Assembly (NCBI GenBank): GCA_036785705.1
Contig: JAWUZG010000036.1
Span: forward strand, 15,991,501 to 16,055,500
Direction: 5' to 3'
DNA from: Acanthornis magna
Taxonomy: Eukaryota; Chordata; Aves; Passeriformes; Acanthizidae
DNA: 64,000 bases
Positions within the stretch are counted from its first letter, which is position 1. Each line of letters starts with the position of its first letter. The notes under the pieces are model-generated. The model was not told the DNA's origin and did no database searches. It saw nothing but the letters and a program-made list of their open reading frames with translations. Shown one piece after another: positions 21,805 to 34,225 of this stretch. A program made the position numbers and the translations under genes.

Positions 21805-24800
21805 ATCCTGAATTATAGCTCTATTTGACAATTAGATGAAAAATGCATAGTGCACATAAGTGACTGCAGGAAAAACTTCTTCTGTCCTCCTCTGAGCACC
21901 AACACCTGTTATAATCTGCATGACCAGAGTTGTACACATCCATGCATGAATTGTGACAGGAATTCTGAGGTCTGAGTACAAATGGACAAACTGTCACTGG
22001 GGATGGTGCATGTTAAACACAAGCCTGCACAGACAATAATTGAAAGATATGTGATAATAAAAAAGAATTCAACAACAACTCAGAAGCAGAACAAGCCTCT
22101 CAAATATTCTTAGACTGGGATGACACCAATTTGGAGTTTGAATTAATTCGCAATCCATCATTAAAATTTTGCTCTAATGTAACCCAGAACAAGAATTTGA
22201 ACTCCTTTTACTAAAACAACCCCCAGAACCTAAAAGAAGAAACAGTTGTACATTATTCACTTTTCTGGCTGCAAGTTAAATGTTGGGTATATCTCAGAGC
22301 CTTCCAGGTCTGTGGGTTGTTTAACAAGCAAGCAAGAAAACAAACTTTGGAAAGATGTGAACTTCCCCTTCAGCTCCGTAACTACACATTAATACTGCGA
22401 TGCTGTTGTGAGAGCTATTAATGACACGCTGAATTAAGTTACCTAGTACTTCGAAATTATATATTTGATGACTTTTTGAAGAGGTTCTGACATCTTTGCT
22501 TCTCTCAAAAATCCTTGAAAACCAGTGGGTGAAACAGGTAACTTTCATGTATTGCATTAAATTAGTTTCAGGATTTGTAAAGAACAAACATATTCATTAT
22601 AACCCCCACTCTCATTTCTACTCTCTGAAATATAATAAGATGGGCTTCTGTGAAACACTGAACAAAGGAAGAGAAACAGCCACTGTATTTGAATCATGTC
22701 CTGGACCCTTATTCCTGTGAGTAAAATTGTTGAGAATATAATGGGTTTATGAACCAAAAGGGCTCAACAGAACCAAAAGGGGATGTTATAGAAAGTCCTC
22801 TGAGACCTGTGCACTCTATTTTAATGCAGAGATGCAGAAAGTTTTGAAAATTCCAATAGCATTTACTGGGAAATTATATATGTGATATAAGTACCATCCT
22901 GGTTAGTTAAACAGTACTTCTGGAAAATTATTGGTTCCAGTTACATTCTCCAGGGCATTTTAAAACTGAGAAAGAGTCCTAGTATTCCCTCTGAAGGTCA
23001 AATCTGCTCACTAGATCTCAGATAAGAACATACTTATATACATTTTTAAGGTATGTAAAAGACGTTTCTCCGTCTGCTTAGTCTGGCTGAGGACACAAAG
23101 GAAGGTATCATGGTGTTATGCTGATCGAGAAAACAGCATCCCTGCAAATTAGCAGTGTTTGTGATTCTGCCTGGTGTTCTAGGGTATATTTAAGTTCTGT
23201 TTACTATTTTCACATGCAATTTTATACATTTGAAGGCTATAATTAAATTTAGAAATAATAAAAAACTTATTTGAATTCAAATTAGATAGAAACCATGCCT
23301 TAGCCTTGAGCCTTTTCTTCCTGAATTTTTCCAGTTGTGGTTTTTTGTTGTGTTTGTTGCTCTTATAAAGAAACGACAAAAAGACAGTGGAAAAATTACA
23401 TTTGTGTTTTAATAACAGCTTTTGAATTTCAAAAGGATTTGGATGGAACAAAGGTGATGTCAGAGGTGTGATATCAGAGGCACAGGGAGAACCTTTTTAA
23501 CGTTTTCCCACTTTAAAGAATGTTTCCATTGAGAAGAAGGACTCTTTAGCTGGGGCGATGCCTTGGAGGTGGGAGAAAGAATCTGACTCTTGACTCTGCC
23601 CCAGACTCCCCTCTTAAGCTTGGGTGCATCACTTGGAGCAGGAGCCCAGCACTTAGCTGAAGTCATCGTGCAGATAGGTATCTCAGGTAAACTAGTTATT
23701 TAGGTCTCCTCTATCATTCGGGCAGATAGAAGACATCTCTGGAGTACAATTCAACCTCTTTTAGGACAGTTGTCCAAGAAATGAGGAATGAATCATGCAC
23801 TGGAGGTACCTGTCTTTCTTCACTGACTGTAGAGAGAGCCTAGATGACTAGTTCTGATTAGATTCCTGATTTTGGGGTTAGGTGAATGAAGGTGAGCTCA
23901 ATCCCACCATTAGCTCTCCTGCACCTCCATTAGTATGTCTGCGAAACAGGCCTGAGAAATGTTCAATAGAAGTGATGGAAAATGTCAGATGGGGCAGTCA
24001 TGAGGGACACATGACCCTCTGAGAGGGCTCTGGTCACAAACACCTCTGGCGTTCAAAAAGGGGAGAAATTTCCTAAGGAGTGAAAATGTTCAGCATGGGA
24101 AGAGCTTGTGAAGTGCAGAGACTGTCTCTGGAGCAGGTGTGCATAGGTAGCGCATCTCATGCACATGGAGAGGAATATCTCTGCTTTTACACACAGCATC
24201 CATGTTGCATTAGAGATAGAAAATATATTAAGTATCTTTAAAAATGGCCTTTTAAGGAAAACAGAGACCATATTCTGGAAATGGGAGCAGAGAGAAATAG
24301 CCAGTGGCTCAAAAACTTTCAGTCCATAAGGAAAAAATTAGTAAGGAGTCCTACATTCTGAAGGAGAGGCAAAATAAATTCCAGTGAGAAATGTTCATCA
24401 CTAGTAAATAAGGAGGAAGTGAGGTGTTACTCTGTGCAAGTGATTAAGCATTGCAATCAATTGCTGTCCTTTGAAGAGCCATTGAGCCTTCTGCACAGCA
24501 TGCCAGGCTCTCAGCTTCCCTGTCCCATGAGAGGGCTCAGGGCTTGCCCCCTTTGAGGGCTGTGTTCGTAGCAGCAGATGCCTTATGAATGGAGGGGACA
24601 CATTGCTGTGTTAAAAGGGGCTGTGTCTCAAGGGATGACACTGTCACAGTACCCATGACAGGATATACTTGTCAAGTGACCCATCTCTCCTGCACACAGC
24701 CACTGTATTGGAGATCTGGCCACACGGAATTTCACACTTCCCTTGCAGGTCGTATAAGATCTGATCTTGCAGGACATCCCAGGTACTGCTGTGAGCCTTG

Positions 24801-27797
24801 CAATGAGCTCAGTCTAAGTGCAGTAGGAGTCAGCTCTCCTTTCTTGTAATTGAGGGATGGAAATCATCCATGTGGAAGAGCAGGACAGGGCATAATTTGG
24901 AAACAGGTTTCCAAGTCTTCTGGTTCTCAGGCCATATACTCGTCATAGAGAACAGATTATTGCCTCTCCCTGATGTGAATTCATGTTTTCACTCTGAACT
25001 GCGGATCTTAGTTCTGGCATAAATTGTTCTGAAATTAAAAAAAGAAAATGTATTAAAGTATCATCATTGATTAGTGCTTCTGCTGTGCAGGCTATGACAC
25101 GGATATTGAAGGGTGGTTTAATGACTCGTTGGTTCTGGGTGTAGTTTTTGCCAGCTTAGCAGCAGTTTAAAGTCCTACAGTGGCAATGCATATCTCACAT
25201 TAGGCCCCAGCTCACGGTGCAAGACAAGGCCCAGGCTAGCTGCATTAGCTGTATAGTCACAACTATGATAATTTTTCTCTATATTGTTTCTAATCTATAC
25301 AGTTTGGCTCCATTTGCAGCATTTTACAAGGCACTGGGCACTTTTGCTGCAACAGAATCCATGCCAGCATGCAACTTGTTCACTTCATGTTCTGAACATA
25401 ACATTGTCCACATGATCTTCACAGTTGGCTGCCACCAGCAGCTGTTTTTCTTTATTTACCAGCTGGCATACTGAATGCACTCAGCTGTAATTCACTTTTT
25501 CATTCCCAGTTGTGAATACTGATACTGCTTTAGAAGGTGAGTTTACTCACCTTATTTAAAGTACTAATTTTTACTAGAACTTGCAGGATGAGGGGAAAGA
25601 AATACCATTTATTGCAGGACCTGTCCTATATAAGGCTGCCTTTTGCAAAAGAATGGCGGAAACCGTATGTATGACTTTCTATAAGGGCGTTGAAATTGTC
25701 TGAAGACCTGTCACTCCTGGATGCAATTTGATCAAAATCCTGTAATACACGTTTAGTCAGGAAAGTCCTGCCAGTATAATTGTTCCTGTATTTGACAAAT
25801 TACATTAACAGACATCACTTTTTCACATGCTCTTTCCCTTCTAATACACTTTTTTCTTTTGCCTCCTTCTCTTATCCCATTGCCCATCCTTTTTTTTTCA
25901 TTAACGTTTTTATCTGATCTGGCTGACACATGATGCTTCTCAGTGCCACCATTGCTCATACGTTTGCTTTTCTGCTACAGTGATTTTATGTGCTCCCAAC
26001 ATATGTTAAACTCATGCTCTTGGCATATCAGTGCCAGCAGGAGTCTGAGAGAGCAGTGTTTTTAAAATGACATTTCAAACCACCAAGTGACCTAGATACT
26101 TGGAGTTTTAGGCAAAACCTTTGGGTCAAAGATGAATGTTGCATGTCGTAAAAATGAGAATTTCATTTAGAGTCTCTACAATGCAAAAGGTTTCTATTTG
26201 CCTGATTGCGGGTTTCTGGCTTTGCTTTACCGGCATGCAGAGTTGACATATGTGCACATTTTGTTTAGAGTTGCCCTGTATTCATGCCACAGATGGAGCT
26301 CAGATCCTGTGGCTTGGCAGACAGAAGTGGCATGAGGTTTTCCAGAGAAGGGAAAGAAGATCTTACACCTTACCCACAACCTGGCTCCAGGCAAAGAGTA
26401 GTCCGAACTTCATATAGCAGTAGGAAGGGGAACAACCAAGGCAGCAAAGGCAAAGCCATGTTCATTCTTGGTGTGTTCATCTCATGCTAGACTTCATGTT
26501 TATCTCTTTTTAAGGTGTTACATAGCTGCATCCATGTTTGTTTGGGGTTTTTTGTCACTTTTTTCCTTAATATTCATTAAACACAGTTCTCACAACACAA
26601 CTTTTAGTTCTCCGATGGATAAATAAGTTCCAAAAAAGAGAAAAGTCATATTCAAATACTTCAAATAGTCTTCATGCAAACTTTTGTGCTTCAAATATGA
26701 AATGGCCAAGTAAGAGACCTGTTGAGCTATAGGGTAGCCATTGCTCAGGACTATGATGCTAGTTTTTAGGAAAGCACTAGGATTCCATGAAGAGTACTGA
26801 TCTGTCCTTGTGAATCTGAAAAGACTGAAAGAGACAAACCATAATACTAACTTCATGCCAACAGGGATTTCTGAAAAAGTTTCTATTGTATATATGTCCC
26901 GGCCCAAAGATAACTTGGGCCTGTCTGATAGCATGAGAGACTTTAGATACCAGGAAATAAATTCATTTCCTCTTGTAATACCAAGAGGAATTACAAGAAT
27001 TACAACAGGCAGTATATGTTACGGGATATTGTCTGTCTGTGTTAGAAAGATGCTGACTCAAAGAAGGATAACATTGTTTTCTTTCCTGTTTTTTTAACAT
27101 GACTGTCTCCAGATGGGTCAGGTTATTTCACATACAGCTTCTTTCTCAGAGGAACTAGTTTCTAATGAACCTAGGTGAATTGATCCTAGTTAGACTAGCC
27201 CGTCCAGAACACAGGAAAGTGCCATATGATTTTCATTCTGTGCCTTGTCTCATGTTTGGCACCTTGGTGAACTCAGTTCAAACATGGAAGAGGAAATGAA
27301 TTGTAGCCTGCAGCTGCTAATTGAGTAGCCAGAGCAAGCAAAGCACACCTGTGAGATTTCCAGCCATGGGGGCTTAGTAGGAAAAAATGGAAGCTCCTTT
27401 TCACTGGTGTGTGGTCCTGGAGAAGATTCAGGCTCCTACCAGGAAACAGGAATTTTGCTGCAATGCAGGTCGTGAAACAGGTAGCAATGATTTCCTCCAG
27501 TCTAATAAATAAACAACAAATAGATAGACAATCTACAGCTGCAATCTTCAAAGAAACTGCTGTATCCTAATGTTTCGCTTCTCCTGACTTTCCTTAACTA
27601 CCATCACCCACCACTCCTCCAAGATATCTTTAGAAGGTCTCATACATTGCAACTGAGAATAAAAAGAACATACATTGTCTAAATATCATTAGCCGTTACC
27701 ATGCCAACCAGTAGACTATGCTTAATAGCAGTCAAGATACAGATTTGATTGTAACCAATGTACTGAATCCTCACACCTCCTTAAACCAACCTAATGC
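21805..27797. other. AT-rich unique sequence between the LTR and the CR1 cluster
   Basis: Short ORFs only (at most 114 codons, minus 26590-26934), none recognised. There is no microsatellite of note. A small palindromic patch lies at about 26970-26998 (cctcttg...caagagg, and gtaat...attac). I see no transposon. Confidence 0.6.
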
Positions 27798-29000
27798 TCT
27801 TCTATGGTGGAGTGGCTGGACAAGGGAAGGGTTACAGATGTAATTTTTCTGGAATTGTGTAAAACTTTTGACATGGTTCTGCCAAATATCCTTCTTTCTA
27901 AACTGGAAAGAGGTGGATTAGATGGGTGAGCTCTTAGATAAAAAATTGGTTGGATGGTTGCATCCAGAGGGTAATGGTCTGTGTCTCAGAGTCCTGATGG
28001 ACATCAGGGGCTATATGGACCCCTCAAGGGTCTATATCGATATCACTGCTATTTAATATCTCTATCAAAGATAGACATAGACAAAGGGGTTGAGTACACT
28101 CTCAGCAAATGTTTGAGTGACAACAAGCTGAGTGGTCTGGTTGACACCCTTGAACAACTGGATACCATCCAGGAGGATCTGGGCAAGCTCAAGACCTGGG
28201 GCCGTCGCAATCTCATGCAGTTTAACATGATCAAGTGCTGGTGCTGCACCTAGGTGAGAGCAAACCCCAGCATCAGTTCAGGCTGGGGATGGACAGATCA
28301 GAGCAGCCCTGCTGGGAAGGACCTGGGGGTGCTGGTGGCTGAGAGGCTGCACATGACCCAGCCATGAGCACTCACAGCCCAGAAAGCCAAACGTGTCCTG
28401 GGCTGCATCCAAAGCAGTGTGGGCAGCAGGGCCAGGGAGGGGATTCTGCCCCTCTGCTCTGCTCTGCTGAGACCCCACCTGCAGTGCTGCATCAGCTCTG
28501 GGGGCCCAGCACAGGAAGGACATGGACCTGTTAGAGTGAGTCCAGAGGATGACACCAAGGTGATCAGATGGATGGAGCACCTGTCTTATTGGGAAAGACT
28601 GAGAGAATTGGATTTGCTCGGCCTGGAAAAGAGAAGGCTTAGGGGTGTCCTAATTGTGGCCTTCCAGTACCTGAAGGGGCCTACAAGAAAGGTGGAAAAG
28701 GACTTTTTACAAGAGCATGCAGTGACAGGGCAAGGGGGAATGGGTTCACATTGAAAGGGAGTAGATTTAGATTAGATGTTAGCAAGAAATTCTTTTCTGT
28801 GAGGTTGCTGCAGCATTGGAACAGGTTGCCTGGAGAAAAAGGCATGGATGCCCCATCCTTAGGAGTGTTCAAGGCCAGGATGGATGGCGCTCTTGGCAAC
28901 CTGGTCCAGTAGAAGATGTCCCTGACCATGTCAGAGGGGTTGGAACTTGATGTTCTTTATGGTCCCTTCCAACCCAAACCATTCCATGATTTTATGATTA
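27798..29000 (+). mobile_element. 5'-truncated CR1 LINE, 3' end intact
   Basis: The left part (tggtggagtggctggacaag, then a degraded 'actttt gacatggt' palm region) starts within the CR1 reverse transcriptase. The right end reads 'ggtcccttccaacccaaacc' followed by attccatgattttatgatt, the CR1 3' end with two imperfect copies of its terminal octamer. About 1.2 kb of the 3' part of the element is present. Substitutions and indels relative to the family are many, so the insertion is old. It sits tail-to-tail with the minus-strand CR1 at 29484-30280. Confidence 0.93.
27981..28754 (+). pseudogene. CR1 ORF2 remnant with a destroyed catalytic motif
   Basis: The plus frame 27981-28253 contains KGVEYTLSK followed by CLSDNKLSG. 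The family has F-A-D-D-T-K-L-S-G here, so both the phenylalanine and the aspartate pair of the polymerase active site have changed. It continues with DTIQEDLGKLKTW and NLMQFNMIKC. A second frame, 28419-28754, carries LCSALLRPHLQC, MEHLSYWERLREL and LEKRRLRG, the conserved C-terminal part of CR1 ORF2. Different frames and stops between them show decay. Confidence 0.88.
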
Positions 29001-29483
29001 ATCTAAGATGGACCTACTCCATTACATCGACACACAGTTTTCATCTTACCAAGCTAGGCAAAAGATGCAAAGCAGGGCAGCCAGAGGAGAGCCTGACAAG
29101 GGCAGAGCTTTCCCCGGAGTGAGCTTTTCTCCCATTACTACAAACCAGCACTAAGTGGCAGAGAGGCCAGGAGGTGAGCGTCAGGAAGAGCAACGGAGAA
29201 CGGACATGGCTTCATGGAAATACTGAGCATACTGTTTACTTGAGTGTACTTACAAATTGCCAATGTTCCTTTTTCCCTTTAAACATGCATGGAGGAAGGT
29301 GAATAAATAAGCAAACACACAAGCTGACTAATACAGAATAATTATGCTTACAGTTTCCTGTTTCTTCATATGAGTAAGATTTCTTCTTCTACTTTTTCAG
29401 CACTTGGAATGATCTAATAAGATCAGAACATAATTCTGTGCCAAAATGAGTAGAATTTCATCACATATTGAGATACTTTAAAT
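29001..29483. other. Unique spacer between two tail-to-tail CR1 copies
   Basis: About 480 bp with no recognised repeat, gene or simple tract. It separates the 3' ends of the plus-strand and minus-strand CR1 copies. Confidence 0.65.
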
Positions 29484-30280
29484 AGAATCATAGAACATGA
29501 TGAGTTGAAAGGGACCCATCAGAATCAGCAAGTCCCAACTCCTGACCCTGTGCAAGACACCCCACGAATCACACCACGAGCCTGAGGGCACTGTCCAAAT
29601 ATTTTGTGAACTCTGTCAAGCTGGTGCTGTGACTAATTCCTTGGGGAGCCTCTTCCAGAGCCAGGCCACCCTCTGGGTGAAAAACATTTTCCTGATGTCC
29701 AGCCTAAACCTTCCCTGACTCAGCTTCACGCCATTACCTTAAGTCCTGTCATTGGTCATGAGAGTGAAGAGAACAGTGCCTGCCCCTTCTCTTTCCCTCA
29801 TAAGGATGTTGAGCACAATTAGGTCTCTCCTCAGTCTCCTCTTCCCCAGGCTGAACAGACCAAGTGACCTCAGTCGCTTCTCATACATCTTCCCCTGCAT
29901 CTTCCCATCCCCCTTTGAACACTCTCTAGTAGCTTTATGTCTTTCTTATATTGTGGCACCCAAAACTGCCTGCAGCACTGGAGGTGAGGCTGCCCCAGAG
30001 CAGAGCAGAGCAGAGCAGAGCAGAGCAGAGCAGGACAATCCCCTCCCTTGCCCGGCTGGCCATGCTGTGTCTGATGCCCCCCAGGACACACTTGGCCCTC
30101 CTGGCTGCCAGGGCACTGCTGGCTCATGTTCAGCTTTCTGTTGACCAGGATATTCAGCTCCCTTTCCATGGCACTGCTCTCCAGCCTCTCATTCTCCATT
30201 CTGTCTGCACATCCAGGGTTGCCCCATCCCAGGTGCAGGATCAGTCACTTGTCCTTGCTAAACTCCATACGACTGGTGAA
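29484..30280 (-). mobile_element. 5'-truncated CR1 LINE, 3' end intact
   Basis: It begins atagaatcatagaacatgat and then agttgaaagggaccc, the reverse complement of the CR1 3' end. It proceeds through 'aaaacattttcctgatgtcc', 'aggctgaacagac' and 'ccaggtgcagg', all CR1 landmarks, and ends near 'ctaaactccatacg'. On the minus strand, 30199-29870 encodes ILVNRKLNMSQQC and FWVPQYKKDIKLLESVQRG, part of the CR1 ORF2 C-terminal region. It is inactive. It contains a pentanucleotide expansion at 29996-30033. Confidence 0.92.
29996..30033 (+). repeat. (CAGAG)7 pentanucleotide repeat inside CR1
   Basis: Seven tandem cagag units followed by cagg. CR1 normally carries only two or three such units here, coding on its sense strand for CSAL-type residues; this copy has grown by slippage. 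The expansion shows on the minus strand as repeated LLCSA. Confidence 0.9.
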
Positions 30281-30344
30281 TCCTGTTTCACTCCAGGGTG
30301 AAGCAGTTCTTTAAATGGCATAACTGTACAAACAGAGACAATGA

Positions 30345-30650
30345 AGGACTGGAATGGTCTCAGGAGGTCATTTAGTCCTTCCCCCTAGCCCAATAGGCCA
30401 AAGAAATTACATTTGCATTATTTCTGGCAGATGCTTGTCTAACCTGTTTCTGGAAAATTCTTGCAGACCCTATGACCTTCCTAGTCAATGCAGTGCTCTA
30501 CCTCTTTCTTTACAGGCAGAGAAAAAGAAGGCACTCCTCTCAACCTAAATTTCCTTTCCTGCAGTTTAAGCATTTCACCTCCTGTGCTCTTATTGATGGA
30601 TCTGGAGAATGGTTTGTTAGGACGGCTGTGCAGTGATCTTTTATAGTATA
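30345..30650 (-). mobile_element. Old diverged CR1-type 3' fragment
   Basis: Landmarks are 'tctcaggaggtcatttagtcc', 'ccccctagcccaa', 'cagatgcttgtctaacctgttt', 'ttgcagaccctatgacctt' and 'ctcaacctaaatttcctttc'. They match the order and spacing of the 3' untranslated and terminal ORF2 region of older CR1 subfamilies (the type shared with turtles and crocodilians) in reverse orientation. No terminal octamer is left. It is an ancient copy; boundaries are approximate. Confidence 0.72.
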
Positions 30651-33545
30651 GTTGGAGACAGTAGTCCTGTGTTATCTGCAGCCTAAAGTGTCTCCACCTG
30701 AGTCGTTAACACAATACTTACTCTTAGTGATGATCTCCTTTCTTAATTTCATATGTTACACCATAGGCAATTTGCAGAATGCTACTCACAAAAGGTATAG
30801 AACATGCGCAATGGGAAATCTATAAAGAATTTAAACCAGCAGATGTTCCTGGCATGGGTCTGTCCCCTGCTACTTACCAGTGTTGAGTCTGGCCTGGAAT
30901 TTCCTTAAGAAACACTTGGCTGTGGGAAGAGTAGGCTTGGCAGTAGCAGTAGAGGATTCCTGAAAGACCAGTTCTTTGACTCAACAAGTCAGATGATAAT
31001 TATATTGCTGCTCAGGCTAATAGTGTGCGCATATGTGAAGAATTCTGTTCATTATCAAAAGACACAATCATGACACTTATTATTACCTGGTTATTGTGAA
31101 ATATACCATGAGACATTTTATGGGAACTCTAAGGTGATTGGAGTGCATAAGACCTTTGGAAAAAACAACAGAAATATATGAGGCACAAAGAGATTCTTTT
31201 ATCGTCGTTAATAGAGCTGTCTGCTCCTTATGTGCAGCCAGAAGAGCGAGGACAAGCTCTCTTCATACCCTAAAACAAAGGGCTGAGGAGCCCTATAAGT
31301 ATCCGTGTTATCCCTTGTCTTGGAATCTGAGCCAGGTTCCACAAAAGGAAAAGACACTCTTAAAAAAGTAACCTGCTTATTAAACGCAACTGGGAAATAG
31401 AGATCGCATGTAAACAGCAATAAAGTAGAGCTGGGAAAGGAGCTAAAAAAATCTACTCTGACTGGAAACATAAATCAAATGCAATATAACAAAGGTTCTC
31501 TGCAAGAATTTGTTTATGGCTGAAGGCTCCAGAGAGGCAAAGCCAGTGTGTGGTTGACTCAGGGATACTCCACAGAAGTTTGTCAGCCTGTTTCAGTGCC
31601 TTGTTGGGAAACTGGCTGTGAGACTCATGTACTTGAATCTTTCCATTGGAGGGGAAGGATAACAATAGAAAAGTAGTTCAGAATTTATGAAGAAGGAATA
31701 GAGCACAGAAAAAAACCCAAAAAGATTTATTTACTCTAAGTTTAAGAAAATAACATGCTGACATCAATATCCACAACAGAGGTAAAATCTAGCACAGCTG
31801 TAAAGCTCTTCACCCAGCAGAAAAAAATTAGTCTCAGCAGTTGTCTTCCCTCCCCACTCTTTCACTATCAATCTCTAATTCCTACTTTTCTGGTGTCCCT
31901 GAAATGTTGGTCATTTCAGTGGTCTGAAGTTCTGACTATTTGGGCTATTTATAACTTTTTTGTGATTTTGAGCTAGGCTGCCATAAAACTTAACTGTAGC
32001 AGTAGAGAAAAGACCTGAAACCCCACTCACCTAGCCCAAGGCCTTCAGCTGATCTCAGCTGCGTCAGCGCTGCTGTTCAGCTATCCCATTTTGGCCAAGG
32101 TGGTTCTCTGTAGATGTTGTGGTACTTGCCAAAACTGCTCAAACTCTTTGGAGAAAGAGTAAAAAATTTATCTCTTTACTGACCCCCCCAAAAAAGCAGT
32201 GACCTCCAAGTCAGAAGCCTCTGAGAAGAACAAGAATCCTATGTTTGTATGAAGAACACAGAGTGTGGGACAAGTTCCTGCATCAACATTTTTCCCCTGG
32301 AAATAACAACATAGTTATTGCTGTTTACTTTTGCCACCTTTATGTATGAATGGACATTACCAGTGCAGAGGACTGTGGGCAGTCAGGGCAAGGCAATCTC
32401 ACACAAGGAAGCAGAGGGAGAGGTGGGACCTCTAAAGAATCAGCATTGGTGGAGGGTAAAAAGCAGACAGAAAAAGAACATCGAATCAATTTTGAAAGCG
32501 GAAATATCTCACTTCGCTTCCATGGCAACCATGCCTATGTAAACCTCAGATGAAAAATAGGTGAAAAATAGGTACAGAAAAGCACGTGACAAGTTGCCTC
32601 ATTGGTGGCTTCCAATTGTTACCATGGTATAAGAGGGCACAGATTTCTGAGGAAAAGTGAAAGAAACCCAGCAGAATAACTAATGGGTTTGTCTTGGCTG
32701 ATCTAGGGCATCTGGTCATGAACTTATACCTCCATGAGGCATGCTCAGGTGTACCCACAGCAGTGCTGTGCCAATCTGGATCAGTTTATCCAGTTGCAGT
32801 TGCTGCTGTTTTCTTCCCCTCTAGTGTTTTGCTGCAATCAAGGTTGGGAATAGGAGACAAAGGTTTTATGTCTCTGGATTGACTTGTATTTCTCTGTAGA
32901 AAACAATATCGTGCTCACAACAATGTAGGACAAAACCCAGCCCTGTGGAGGAGAGGCTAAAGCAACCACTATTTCACTGAAAGCCCCGCCAGAGTCTATG
33001 TGTCTGTGACAGTGTCTTGTGAAGTTCACAATTTTCTTTCTATTCATTAGCTTAACTTAAATGAATTTATCTTGTATTCTCAGAGAAGAGAGCTGGACCA
33101 GACTCACTTCTCAGGGAAATCTGCTGCTTCCCTACACTCAGGTTAAAGATACGAAGAGAAAGCTTCCTACCTTCTTATGGCCCTTGCATTATTATCCATT
33201 ACTGATTTTTTTCATGTAGGCAGTTGCAATACAAAGTCCAAAGACAATAGAGAGAGACTTCAGAAGGATTCATTAAGGAATCATCGACACAAGAGATGTT
33301 CTTTTCTTTCCTTCTGGATGCAAGGAAAGACGAAGGAAGAAACAGGAAAACTCAGCAGAATCAATACCTGACTCTAAGGCTGGTGCCAGTGGCAGAAATA
33401 GTTCTTTTTTATCATGAGTTCTTTTCTATCATGAGTTTTATCATCAAGCCTGCTGACAAAATATGGGGTATGCCTTTCTTAAAAGGAGAAAAGGATCTTT
33501 GTGCAGGAGTCAGCAAGGTGAGCACCAACCATATGAAATTTAACT
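30651..33545. other. Unique AT-rich sequence
   Basis: Short ORFs only (at most 87 codons), none recognised. It contains a 17-bp tandem repeat at 33401-33434 and a small A/C run near 32183-32196. It separates two CR1 fragments. Confidence 0.6.
33401..33434. repeat. 17-bp tandem repeat, two copies plus partial third
   Basis: gttcttttttatcatga (33401-33417) is followed directly by gttcttttctatcatga (33418-33434, one difference) and a decayed third start, gttttatcatca. Confidence 0.88.
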
Positions 33546-34225
33546 AAGGCAAGTACTGGATTCCTCACCTGGGATGGAGTATCTTATTATGCATAAAAAT
33601 TGAGGTAGGAGAACAGGCCCTGCAGAAAGAGATCTGGTGGTTTGTGTTGATGGCAAGTTGAATATGGATCAGCAGTGTGCCCTGGCAGCAAAAAAGGTGA
33701 GTTGTGTGCTGGGGAGCATCAGGCACAGCATTGCTGTGGGACGTGATTGTCCCACTCTGCAATGCGGAGCTGCAGCCTCACCTCGGGTCCTGAGTGCAGG
33801 TTTGGGTGCCTCCATGTCAGGAGGACATCAAACTGTGTCTGGGGGAGGCTGTCTGGTGTAAGGTCTCGAGGGCAAGGCTTGGGGTGATTGTCTGAGGTCA
33901 CTCGGCTTGCTCTGCTTGGGGAGGGCTGAGTGGTGACCTCAAGGCAGCCCACAACTTCCTCAAGACAGAAAGCAGATGAGAGATTCCCTCTCTCTGTGAC
34001 TACAGACAGAGCATGAGGAGATGGAATGAAACTGCATCAGGAGAAGTTCACATTGCACAATGTGAACAAAAAGGTTCTTCACTGGAACAGGGTCCCCAGG
34101 GAGTCACAGCTCCAAGCCTGTCTCACGGAGCATCTGTATGACACTTTTGGTCACGTGGTTGAGTTTTAGGTCATCCTTTGAGGAGCAGGGAGTTGGACAC
34201 AGTGATCTTTATGGGGAAGTTGCCT
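33546..34225 (+). mobile_element. CR1 LINE 3' fragment, both ends truncated
   Basis: It starts 'ggcaagtactggattcctcacctggg' and runs through 'ggcaagttgaatatggatcagcagtgtgccctggcag', 'gtgattgtcccactctgc', 'aaaaggttcttcactggaacagg' and 'gagttggacacagtgatctttatgggg', in CR1 order on the plus strand. The frame at 33637 encodes VDGKLNMDQQCALAAKK and LGSIRHSIA, the C-terminal part of CR1 ORF2. The usual terminal octamer is missing after 'tatgggg'. Several internal stretches are shorter than in the family. Confidence 0.88.
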
